Below, one piece after another: positions 26,385 through 34,087 of a stretch of 64,000 nt of DNA. The first letter of the stretch is position 1; every line of letters begins with the position of its first letter. The notes beneath the pieces were generated by a model that saw only the letters and a list, made by a program, of their open reading frames with translations, was not told the DNA's origin and ran no database searches. The translations under genes and the position numbers were made by a program. Source of the DNA: an uncultured Armatimonadota bacterium (lineage in GTDB: Bacteria > Armatimonadota > Fimbriimonadia > Fimbriimonadales > Fimbriimonadaceae); assembly GCA_903927345.1 (NCBI GenBank), contig CAIYMO010000055.1:97097-161096 (forward strand), written 5' to 3'.

Positions 26385-27334
26385 TACTCGAGGTCCCACA
26401 TGAAGTCATCTTTGTTGGTGACTCGACCCTTGAAGGTTCCAGTTCCGTACGCAGAGCAGCCCTTTGTCAAGCTCTTGATTGGGCGTGACTTGGTGCTTGT
26501 GTCAGCCATGACGATGACGACGTGGCCATCCTTCAAGCCTGGTGAGATGCTGCTGATGTCCATCTGGTTGTAGTACGGCCACATTCCGCCATAGACCAAC
26601 CAAGAGTTGGGGTTGTTCGCCCAGCCGCTCGCGTAGCTCTGAAGAGTGCCATCGGCGTAGTAGGTGGACATTGGAGCCAAGAGGGCACCGTTGGCGTCCA
26701 GCCAGCATGGAGTCTCGATAACCCAGTTTCCGCCGCCGGTCGGTCCCGAAGCGTTTCGATCCCAGATCGAAGTTCCGAACATGATGGTGTTCGATGGGTT
26801 GCCGATTTGGCTTCCGTTCACCGAAGCAGAGCCAACATAGTTGGTGCTGGAAACATATCGCCAAGGTGAGAAGAATGCGTAGTTGTAACCAGCATTGCTT
26901 CGGACCATGAGGGCGTACATTCGCTGCTCAGGAGTCAAGTTGTTGAGGTTTGCGCCAGGCATGTACTGGACCTGGTCGTTGATGCGCTGTTGCTCGCTCT
27001 GCCAAGGATCCATAGGATCAATGTGCATTGGGGTGTTCTTCACATATGGGTGAAGCTGCTGACCTGGAACGGAATCTGGAGGTCCGAAGCCCCAACCTGG
27101 GATTCCGATTCCGCCTGAGTTTGAGAGCATATAGCTGTCGTCGTAGTCGGCGAGGTACATCGCGGTCGATGTTCCGAGTTGCTTGAAGTGAGCGATTGAC
27201 TTTGCCTTCTTCGCCGCACCCTTTGCCTGAGCAAAGACAGGGAAGAGGATCGCGGCAAGAATCGCGATAATGGCGATGACGACCAGAAGCTCAATGAGCG
27301 TAAAGGCCGATTTGTTTCGATGCACGAGTTTCAT
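26384..27334 (-). CDS. Prepilin-type N-terminal cleavage/methylation protein, DUF1559-like
   Basis: 316 residues. Type II pseudopilin/type IV pilin leader: a basic stretch MKLVHRNKSAF, then FTLIELLVVIAIIAILAAILFPVFAQAKGAAKKA (cleavage before F11 or F12, glutamate at +5). A C-terminal DGHVVIVMADTSTKSRPIKSL stretch matches the H.GG..v.f.DGsv pattern of DUF1559 proteins. The middle is rich in Asn, Ser, Gly, Tyr and Trp, as in exported surface proteins. It has a strong GGGAGG ribosome binding site. Such genes are highly multiplied in Planctomycetota and Armatimonadota. Confidence 0.92.
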   Translation of the reverse strand: MKLVHRNKSAFTLIELLVVIAIIAILAAILFPVFAQAKGAAKKAKSIAHFKQLGTSTAMYLADYDDSYMLSNSGGIGIPGWGFGPPDSVPGQQLHPYVKNTPMHIDPMDPWQSEQQRINDQVQYMPGANLNNLTPEQRMYALMVRSNAGYNYAFFSPWRYVSSTNYVGSASVNGSQIGNPSNTIMFGTSIWDRNASGPTGGGNWVIETPCWLDANGALLAPMSTYYADGTLQSYASGWANNPNSWLVYGGMWPYYNQMDISSISPGLKDGHVVIVMADTSTKSRPIKSLTKGCSAYGTGTFKGRVTNKDDFMWDLE

Positions 27335-27497
27335 GATAAGTTCAACCTCCCGAACAGGTGCCCTGGACGGGTTCGCTCGGGCAACATCGCCTGAGTTAAG
27401 GGATTGTAAATGATTCAGTGAAAAAACACAATCAAATTTTTCGGGTCTTTTTACCTACCGGCGGAGTTGGGTTGAAAATCGGTACAACTTAAAGTGG

Positions 27498-28385
27498 ATG
27501 TCGAATACTGCCGCACCGGAACTCCGAGGACTTAACGCGTTTCGGGCGTTTCTGGAGATGATCAAGTTTGAGCACTCTGTATTCGCGTTACCCTACGCCC
27601 TGATTGGAATGATGTGGGCGACGCCCGGATTTCCGGGTTGGAGAACCTTTAGCTTGATCCTCGTGGCGATGGTGAGCTGCCGTACTGCAGCGATGACCTA
27701 CAACCGGATCGCCGATCGGGATATTGATGCGAAAAATGAGCGCACGGCTCGGCGAGCAATACCGGCGGGGATCCTAAGTTTGCGAACCACCAACCTATAT
27801 CTTTACGGTTCGATTATCTTGTTCTTCGCCGCTGCAGCACTGCTGAACACAACGACACTTATTCTTTCGCCACTCGCGATTTTCATCACGGTTTTCTATT
27901 CAAGAACAAAGCGGTTCACGTGGCTCTGTCACTTCTGGCTGGGCATGTCGTTGGGGATCGCTCCTGCGGCGTCTTGGATCGCGGTGACTGGCGCACTCGC
28001 GGTAGTGCCACTCCTGCTGTTTGGAGCCGTTACTTTTTGGACGGCAGGATTTGACATCATCTATGCTCTTCAGGACGAGGAGTTTGATCGGGCGAATGGT
28101 CTTAACTCAGTCCCGGCTCGATTTGGAAAAGTCAAAGCTCTTCAGATATCTCGAGCTTCGCACTGTGTGAGCCTGCTGTTGCTCGGCGCCGCGCTGGGAG
28201 TTTATGGGGTCGGGATCTTCGGAATTGCGGCGGGGCTGTTCGCGGCAGGGATGCTCATTTACGAGCAGAGTTTGGTGAAATCGAACGACCTCTCCAAAGT
28301 CAACATGGCGTTTTTCACCCTGAACGGATGCATCTCGGTAGGAGCGTTTCTTCTCCTACTCGTAGATCAGTTGGTAAAGCGATGA
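27498..28385 (+). CDS. UbiA-family polyprenyltransferase (UbiA/MqnP-like)
   Basis: 295 residues, about eight to nine membrane helices. Both Mg-diphosphate motifs are present: NRIADRDID (NxxxDxxxD, about 74) and YALQDEEFDRANGLNSVP (DxxxD, about 191). It starts with EMIKFEHSVFALPYALIGM, typical of 4-hydroxybenzoate/futalosine-route prenyltransferases, which attach a polyprenyl tail to an aromatic acid in quinone synthesis. UbiA and MqnP cannot be separated here. It is the first of four genes with 4-base overlaps. TACAAC lies nine bases before ATG. Confidence 0.9.
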   Translation: MSNTAAPELRGLNAFRAFLEMIKFEHSVFALPYALIGMMWATPGFPGWRTFSLILVAMVSCRTAAMTYNRIADRDIDAKNERTARRAIPAGILSLRTTNLYLYGSIILFFAAAALLNTTTLILSPLAIFITVFYSRTKRFTWLCHFWLGMSLGIAPAASWIAVTGALAVVPLLLFGAVTFWTAGFDIIYALQDEEFDRANGLNSVPARFGKVKALQISRASHCVSLLLLGAALGVYGVGIFGIAAGLFAAGMLIYEQSLVKSNDLSKVNMAFFTLNGCISVGAFLLLLVDQLVKR

Positions 28386-29014
28386 ATAAGAACTTACTCG
28401 GACGAACAAACCTCGAATTCCCTTCAAAGTGGCTTGCCCTAGCGGCTCCCGAGGGCGGGTTTGTCGACGAGTCTCCCGCGGACTTTGTCCGAACGGCCAG
28501 AGATTCGGGACTGCCGATTGATTTTTCGTCGCAACCTGCGCTGTGGGGTGGGTGCATGCGTGGAGCCGACGAGGTGGTCCTGATTCAGCAGGGAACTTAT
28601 CAGATTGAGCGGGCAACAAGCGAGGACCATGCGACGGATTTGATGCAGGCTCATTTGATCGAAACATTGTCCGCAGTCGGTCGAGATTGCCTCGACTTTT
28701 ACTTCCTGCGCATTCGACGGGCGCTAGAGGAGTACCAGATCAACGGTGCCTTAGCGGCGCTTGAGGCGGCTCGGAACGAGGGCCATTTGAAGTTTTTGGG
28801 GCTCCATGCGACGGGTCATCCGTTGGCAGCGCTGGGACTTTGGCAATTTCACGATGCGTTTGAAGCCGTTTTGCTACCAGACGACGAGGAAGCCTGGACA
28901 ACTCTGGAGCCTCTGGCAAAGCAACGCCGAGTGGGAATTGTTGGCTTCGGGAAAGGGGATCCTCGCTTGATCACGGTTCGGTCGAGCGCTGATGTGCTTC
29001 GGGTGACTGGTTGA
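28382..29014 (+). CDS. Degenerate aldo/keto reductase-like protein
   Basis: 210 residues from ATG 28382 (ATGA overlap with the prenyltransferase gene). Pieces of the AKR pattern remain: LGRTNLEFP at the start, DESPADFVRTARDSG, RDCLDFYFLRIRRALEEYQINGALAALEAARNEGHLKFLGLHATGH (equivalent of the G.ir.iGvS helix-strand) and a C-terminal GIVGFGKGDPR. It is about 100 residues shorter than typical AKRs, and the catalytic Tyr/Lys positions are not evident. It is possibly a non-catalytic relative or a remnant kept for coupling. Confidence 0.6.
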   Translation: MNKNLLGRTNLEFPSKWLALAAPEGGFVDESPADFVRTARDSGLPIDFSSQPALWGGCMRGADEVVLIQQGTYQIERATSEDHATDLMQAHLIETLSAVGRDCLDFYFLRIRRALEEYQINGALAALEAARNEGHLKFLGLHATGHPLAALGLWQFHDAFEAVLLPDDEEAWTTLEPLAKQRRVGIVGFGKGDPRLITVRSSADVLRVTG

Positions 29015-29238
29015 TCCTGATCAAGACAGGGTTCGCAATTGCTGCGCTAGTTGTGCTGTTTGGCGGCGGGTTTGTTGCGGTTCATAAGCCGTTTCGGGCC
29101 GGTCCCGCAATCGCGATTATCGGTGCTGGTGTCCTGCTTTTAGGGGTCGCATTCACCACGGGATGGATTCGATTCGCCTGCCTTGGTACCCTTTTGGTTA
29201 TGTTGGTTGCATTGCCGTTCTTTGGGAGGCGCAAGTGA
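29011..29238 (+). CDS. Small membrane protein
   Basis: 75 residues, TTG start overlapping the previous stop (TTGA). Three hydrophobic helices fill the whole chain (about 4-24, 31-50, 53-70), ending FFGRRK. No family is recognised. The 4-base overlaps on both sides place it firmly in the operon. Confidence 0.55.
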   Translation: MILIKTGFAIAALVVLFGGGFVAVHKPFRAGPAIAIIGAGVLLLGVAFTTGWIRFACLGTLLVMLVALPFFGRRK

Positions 29239-30530
29239 AGATCGGCGTCGTCGGTGCAGGAATCTCGGGGCTGAGGGTTGCTCGGCTGCTGGAAGAACAG
29301 GGGCACGAAGTTTCAGTTTTTGAGGCGCGACAACGGATTGGCGGACGAATATACACGACAGACCTTGGAAGTGGTGCCGCTTATGAGGCTGGTGGAGAGT
29401 GGCTAGACGCTGACCAACCTCGGATTCGTGACTTAGTGGAGAAGTACTGTGGCCACCTAGAGTCCGCGGAGCAGGAACCTGCGCTGGCGATCTATAAGGG
29501 CGAGGTCCGGCAGACAAGCGAACTTTGGGAAGAGGCTGCTGAGGATGAGGAGCGGTTTGAACACTCTGCACGCGCCTTGGCACGGGACTTGGTTCTTCCG
29601 GTCTGGAAGAATCTTGGGGCGGCAAAGTACGACGGACTGACGCTGGATTCGTTCTTGAAACAGAACTGTGAATCAGAACAGGGTCATTGGTGGCTGCAGG
29701 CGAACTTGCGCAGCGACGAAGGCGACGATTTGGATCGTATTGGTTTGCTGGGCTGGCTCGGCGGATATGTCCATTACATCAACCGTGAGAACTTGAACCG
29801 CGGTGAGAGCGAGATGTCGGCGTTTCGAGTTCCCGGTGGCTTTTCGGCGATGCTTGAGAAGATGCAACTGGACCTCAAAGGGACGGTCACTTTGGATTCG
29901 GTCCTGCAGCGCGTTGTTCAGGCAGAGGACGGAGTCGAGTTACGATTTGAAAACTCAGCCGAGCGTTTTGATCGAGTCGTTTTGACCCTGCCACCGGCTT
30001 GCGTCGAGCGGGTCGTCTTCGAGCCGGCACTGCCGGTCGAGAAGCGATGCGCCCTCGAGGCTTGCGGGATGAGCCGTGCCATCAAGATCGTCTGGCGGTT
30101 TTCGCAGGCTTGGTGGCGGGACCGCGGGTTCTGCGGGCGGCTTCACTGCGATGGACCCTTGCACCAGCTTTGGGAAGGGACGCGTGGCTCAGAGCCGATT
30201 CTTACGGCTTACATCTGCGGTGGGAGAGCGGTCGAATGGACGCGCCTTGGCGACCCAGTGAGCGCGGGCCTGTACGAGATCGCCCAGCTGTTTCCAGAAG
30301 CTCCTGCGTTCTTCGTGGATGGCGAACTGCACGACTGGATCAACGATCCTTACTCGCTGGGAGCGTTTAGCCACCATGCGCCAGGGTTCGCTTTGGAACA
30401 CGCAGGCAACATCGGAACTCCGGAAGGGAAGGTGCACTTTGCGGGCGAGCACACCGCGACTTGGGTCGGATTTATCGAGGGCGCGCTGGAAAGTGCGGAA
30501 CGCGTCGCGGCAGAGATCGGCGCATTGTAG
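29235..30530 (+). CDS. FAD-dependent amine oxidase family protein
   Basis: 431 residues from GTG 29235 (GTGA overlap). N-terminal dinucleotide-binding fold: IGVVGAGISGLRVARLLEEQGHEVSVFEARQRIGGRIYT, then YEAGGEWLD. Mid-protein VPGGFSAMLEKMQ and FDRVVLTLPPACVERVVF, C-terminal FAGEHTATWVGFIEGALESAERVAAEI, the standard flavin-contact motif. This is the flavin monoamine oxidase/protoporphyrinogen oxidase/phytoene desaturase superfamily; the substrate is unknown. Co-translation with a prenyltransferase suggests a lipid-soluble or quinone-related substrate, but that is inference. Confidence 0.88.
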   Translation: MKIGVVGAGISGLRVARLLEEQGHEVSVFEARQRIGGRIYTTDLGSGAAYEAGGEWLDADQPRIRDLVEKYCGHLESAEQEPALAIYKGEVRQTSELWEEAAEDEERFEHSARALARDLVLPVWKNLGAAKYDGLTLDSFLKQNCESEQGHWWLQANLRSDEGDDLDRIGLLGWLGGYVHYINRENLNRGESEMSAFRVPGGFSAMLEKMQLDLKGTVTLDSVLQRVVQAEDGVELRFENSAERFDRVVLTLPPACVERVVFEPALPVEKRCALEACGMSRAIKIVWRFSQAWWRDRGFCGRLHCDGPLHQLWEGTRGSEPILTAYICGGRAVEWTRLGDPVSAGLYEIAQLFPEAPAFFVDGELHDWINDPYSLGAFSHHAPGFALEHAGNIGTPEGKVHFAGEHTATWVGFIEGALESAERVAAEIGAL

Positions 30531-30845
30531 GCAAGCACTCCAACTCAGGAATAGCGTTAGTCGAATAAAAAAATGCGAGACGGCGGATAGGAGAGCTATG
30601 CTGGCCGCCTCGCGAAGGCTTGCACCGTTGACTTCGTCCCTGGATCTCTCCCCCGAGGGTATCCCATCAACTGGTTCCCGGTATTATTGCGAGGATTGGT
30701 TGAGAATTACAAGTGTTTTCAGAATTTTCTTAAATCCGGAACTTCTGGCTCGCTATTTGTGTCTCACACCGTCGTCAGGGGTTCGCGTCGCGCCCTTGAC
30801 AGGTATCCTAGACGCGATCTTAAATCATAGGGAGGTGCGCGACCC
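30531..30845 (+). other. 315-bp intergenic region with promoter
   Basis: There is no convincing gene. It has a hairpin-forming stretch near 30572-30616 (GCGA..GGCGG with CCGCCTCGC) without a T-run, an AT-rich part (30690-30740), and a promoter at its 3' end listed separately. Confidence 0.5.
30796..30825 (+). promoter_or_regulatory. Sigma-70-type promoter of the ABC operon
   Basis: TTGACA (30796-30801), 18-bp spacer, TTAAAT (30820-30825). It is followed by GGGAGGT and, 9 bases later, the TTG start at 30846. This is one of the few places with a canonical -35. Confidence 0.55.
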
Positions 30846-31757
30846 TTGGCCGCCGCCATTGAAACAAAGCAGTTAACAAAGACTTACAAGAGCAAAAGCC
30901 GAAACCTTACCGTTGTGGACAAGCTCGACCTTCATGTTGAAGAAGGCGAGATTTTCGGATTCTTGGGGCCAAACGGCGCCGGGAAGACGACGACCATCAA
31001 GATGCTTCTGAGCATCATTGAAGCAACGTCTGGCGAAGGATACATTCTTGGTAAGGAACTTGGAGACTTTGACGTTCACAAGTTGATCAGTTATGTCCCC
31101 GAGCGTCCTTATTACTACGAGTACATGACTGGACTTGAGATCCTCAAGTTCTACGGTTCTCTGTTTGGCATCTCTGATGTTGCCCACATGCAGAACCTGT
31201 TGGAGCGCGTTGGCCTTGCTGATGCTCGCAACACGAACAAGACGATCAACCAGTACTCGAAGGGTATGCAGCAGCGCATCGGCCTTGCCCAAGCGCTTCT
31301 TAACGATCCTAAGTTGCTGTTCCTTGACGAGCCGACCGGAGGTCTTGACCCGATTGCTCACAGAGAAATTCGTGACCTTATCTTGGGCTTCCGCGAGGAA
31401 GGCCGAACGGTCTTCATTTCTTCCCACGAGCTGTCGGAAGTTGAGCTGATCTGCGACCGCGTCGCAATCATCAACCACGGCGTCATCGTTGCTCAAGGCA
31501 AGTTGACTGACCTGTTGGCCGGTGGACGCGTTGAGATTCTGGTTGGCAAGCTCGATCGTGGTGTCTTCAGCGACATGAAGATCGAAGATGGCAACATTCA
31601 CGACACTCCAGCCGGTGTGTTGTTCGACGTTCCTGAAGGATCGGACGTGAACGCAATTATTGACGGTGCCCGAGCTAAGGGTGGTCAGGTTGTGAGCATT
31701 GTTCCGCGCAAAAAGCGCCTTGAAGACCTATTCGTGGAGGCGGTTCGAAACAAATGA
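30846..31757 (+). CDS. ABC transporter ATP-binding protein
   Basis: 303 residues, TTG start 9 bases after GGAGGT. Walker A GPNGAGKTTTIKMLL (about 41-55), signature YSKGMQQRIGLAQALL, Walker B LLFLDEPTGGLDP, H-loop FISSHELSEVELICDRVAII. The C-terminal 60 residues form the domain seen in ABC-2 export ATPases (Nod/CcmA/NatA type). It is coupled by ATGA to the permease gene. Exporters of this group move lipids, polymers or drugs; the substrate is unknown. Confidence 0.93.
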   Translation: MAAAIETKQLTKTYKSKSRNLTVVDKLDLHVEEGEIFGFLGPNGAGKTTTIKMLLSIIEATSGEGYILGKELGDFDVHKLISYVPERPYYYEYMTGLEILKFYGSLFGISDVAHMQNLLERVGLADARNTNKTINQYSKGMQQRIGLAQALLNDPKLLFLDEPTGGLDPIAHREIRDLILGFREEGRTVFISSHELSEVELICDRVAIINHGVIVAQGKLTDLLAGGRVEILVGKLDRGVFSDMKIEDGNIHDTPAGVLFDVPEGSDVNAIIDGARAKGGQVVSIVPRKKRLEDLFVEAVRNK

Positions 31758-32539
31758 AACCAGTTATTGCGATTGCGAAGGCAACCGTTGGCGAAGCGAT
31801 TCGTCGCCGCGTTCTTCTCATCATCTTGTTCATCGCTGTTCTGTTGCTGCTGGTTGCACCGCTCCTCGGTGTTCTCTCGGCTCGACAGGAGCAGACGGTT
31901 CTTACCGGCTTCGTGCTTGGTATCGTTCAGCTCTCGAGCGCAGTTATTGCGATCACGCTCACCGTTTACATGTTGCCTAACGAAGTTGAGCGACGCACGA
32001 TTTACACCATTTTGAGTAAGCCGGTTCAGCGCTGGCAGTTCCTCATCGGTAAGTATCTCGGTGCTGTCTCTGCGTTGGCGATCATGATGGGCCTCATGGC
32101 GGTTGTTTCCGTTCTTGAGTTCGGCGTGTTCCACCAGGACTGGGCGAAAGGTATCTCGTTGCTCCAGGCTTACGGCATGTTCTTCGTTCAGATGAGCTTG
32201 CTGGCTTCGGTTGCGATCTGCTTGTCGACGTTCGTTGCTCCGCTGGTCAACTTCTTCCTTACGGGTGGCATCTACCTGATCGGAACTCTTGGCTACGCGT
32301 TCTTCGACTCGTTCAACAAGAATCCAAACTCGCCTGCACTCGGTAAGGGGCTCGCATTTGTTGTTAGCTCGATCTTGCCAAACTTCGCGAGCTACAACGT
32401 TCAGAACCCGCTCATCAACCCTGAGACGACGATTCAGAACCCGACCATGTATGCGATCAACGCCGTTCTTTACGGTGTGTTCTACATCATGATCATGCTG
32501 ATCATCGGAATGTTGATGTTCGACCGAAAGGAGGTCTAA
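31754..32539 (+). CDS. ABC-2-type transporter permease
   Basis: 261 residues, six membrane helices (about 17-38, 50-72, 96-118, 141-166, 172-192 and 233-256). N-terminal IAKATVGEAIRRRVLLIILF and the ERRTIYTILSKPVQRWQFLIGKYLGA coupling helix are typical of ABC-2 permeases (the NatB/GldF-like group). It overlaps the ATPase gene by four bases and precedes the TPR-like partner by five bases. Confidence 0.9.
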   Translation: MKPVIAIAKATVGEAIRRRVLLIILFIAVLLLLVAPLLGVLSARQEQTVLTGFVLGIVQLSSAVIAITLTVYMLPNEVERRTIYTILSKPVQRWQFLIGKYLGAVSALAIMMGLMAVVSVLEFGVFHQDWAKGISLLQAYGMFFVQMSLLASVAICLSTFVAPLVNFFLTGGIYLIGTLGYAFFDSFNKNPNSPALGKGLAFVVSSILPNFASYNVQNPLINPETTIQNPTMYAINAVLYGVFYIMIMLIIGMLMFDRKEV

Positions 32540-32544
32540 GCCTA

Positions 32545-33948
32545 ATGGGAAGTTTCGAAACTAAGAAGGCATTTCGATCGAAACTAGCAGTTGCAGCTGC
32601 CGCACTCTTCGTGGGTCAGGCAGTCGTCGGAAACATCGGAGTTTTTCCTCTCTGGAGCAAGAACTACAGCCCTGTTAAGCAAGGCAAGAGCCTGATCACC
32701 GGAGCACTTTCGGCTGATCAGATGCTCTTCGCACTTGCAGGATTCCGCGAGCTTATCGCGGGCATCCTCTGGGTTCGTGCTGACTCGTTCTTCGAGACGG
32801 GGAACTACGATGCGATCCTCCCGATTATTCGATTGGTTACCATGTTGGACCCTCACCAGATTGACGTCTTCGCGACGGGAATGTGGCACATCGGTTACAA
32901 CTTCACCGACGAAGATCAACGATCTGACCGACGGTACCTTCCATCTGCGGTTGCACTCGGAACCGAAGGTGCGGAGCAAAACCCAAGTACCTACGAGATG
33001 TTCTTTGAAACATCTTGGCTTTGGTATCACAAGATCGAGGACAACTATCCAGCCGCTGTGAAGTGGATGGAATTGGCTCACCAACGCAAGGACATCATGC
33101 CTGCGCGACGTAACCTACTCTGCCGGCTCTATGAGCGAAACGGTGAAGTGGAGAAGTCGGTTGACCTTTGGTACAAGCTACTTGACGAGGCCAACAAGCA
33201 ATACGACGAAGACAAGGAGCATCGCAACTACTCGTTGCGAACAAACCGAGATACGATTGAATCGAACCTCGACACCTTGCTCGTCCGAATGTCGCAACGA
33301 GGATTCTTTAACCAGAAGAGCGGCGGTACCGCCACTGACTACGACACAAACCCACCGTTTGATGTTGGATTCAGCGCGAAGGTGACGGTCACCGACGAAA
33401 AGGTTTTGAAGATCCAAGGGACTTGGAACGTTCTCTCGATCGGATCGCGCCTTCGATGCGTGCTCCGAGATGCCGACTACCCCGATGCCATCAAAGGCAG
33501 CGTGGACTGGGAAGCTCAGGCGAAGACAGTTAACCTTGATCCACCTCGAGACCGAACCTACATGCAAGAAGGGTTGTTCGTTCGAAACCAACGTTTCGAA
33601 AAGAAGATCGACATGAGTCGCGACCCGACGATGTACCCAATGGTTGGAAAGAACTACGTTCTGGAGTTCTACTACAACCCTCGTTCTGCCCCGGCGCACA
33701 TCCAGGATAAGTTTGGATGGAACGGCGAGGGTATGACCGACCACACAGCCGCAAACATGAGCACAGATGCCCGAAAGGGAATGAAGGTGCTGTATGTTTC
33801 TCTGCCGATCACCAAAGAGCAACTGTTGCTTCGAGGCGACTGGGCAGACAAGGTTCCTGTAGTCAAGACGGCCAACTATGTTGAGACCGACAAGAACTAC
33901 ACTGACCTTCGAGAAAAGCTGGACATTCCTGGCCTCAAGGGCAAATAA
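32545..33948 (+). CDS. Membrane-anchored TPR-like protein associated with ABC exporter
   Basis: 467 residues with a GGAGGTCTAAGCCT leader. N-terminal membrane helix about 13-32. Residues 70-230 look like tetratricopeptide helices (FETGNYDAILPIIRLVTMLDP, AAVKWMELAHQRKDIMPARRNLLCRLYERNGEVEKSVDLWYKLLDEANKQY). The C-terminal half (270-440) is beta-rich with VGFSAKVTVTDEKVLKIQGTWNVLSIG. The fixed ATPase-permease-TPR order suggests a dedicated accessory of the exporter. No named family is recognised. Confidence 0.65.
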   Translation: MGSFETKKAFRSKLAVAAAALFVGQAVVGNIGVFPLWSKNYSPVKQGKSLITGALSADQMLFALAGFRELIAGILWVRADSFFETGNYDAILPIIRLVTMLDPHQIDVFATGMWHIGYNFTDEDQRSDRRYLPSAVALGTEGAEQNPSTYEMFFETSWLWYHKIEDNYPAAVKWMELAHQRKDIMPARRNLLCRLYERNGEVEKSVDLWYKLLDEANKQYDEDKEHRNYSLRTNRDTIESNLDTLLVRMSQRGFFNQKSGGTATDYDTNPPFDVGFSAKVTVTDEKVLKIQGTWNVLSIGSRLRCVLRDADYPDAIKGSVDWEAQAKTVNLDPPRDRTYMQEGLFVRNQRFEKKIDMSRDPTMYPMVGKNYVLEFYYNPRSAPAHIQDKFGWNGEGMTDHTAANMSTDARKGMKVLYVSLPITKEQLLLRGDWADKVPVVKTANYVETDKNYTDLREKLDIPGLKGK

Positions 33949-33973
33949 CAGGAAATATCACTCCCGGCGATGC

Positions 33974-33979
33974 TACAAT
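33974..33979 (+). promoter_or_regulatory. -10 box of the SRP RNA gene
   Basis: TACAAT, 6 bases before the likely first base of the RNA. No good -35 is visible. Confidence 0.55.
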
Positions 33980-33984
33980 TCATC

Positions 33985-34080
33985 GCCGGGAACTGCGCGG
34001 CAGCAGTTCGGCGAACCCCGTCAGGGCCGGAAGGCAGCAGCGGTAAGTCGATTCTCTGGGTGATGCAGCCCTCCCGGTAT
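33985..34080 (+). ncRNA. ffs: Signal recognition particle RNA, small bacterial type (4.5S)
   Basis: About 96 nt. The hallmark SRP domain IV is at 34005-34045: GTTCGGCGAACCCCGTCAGG, then GCCGGAAGGCAGCAGC with the GGAA tetraloop and the asymmetric/symmetric loops bound by Ffh. The ends pair (GCCGGG near 33985-33990 with CCCGGT near 34073-34078, and CTGC with GCAG inside). A T-run (34080-34084) ends it and runs straight into dnaX, whose GTG is 8 nt downstream. The 5' boundary is approximate. Confidence 0.93.
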
Positions 34081-34087
34081 TTTTCTC

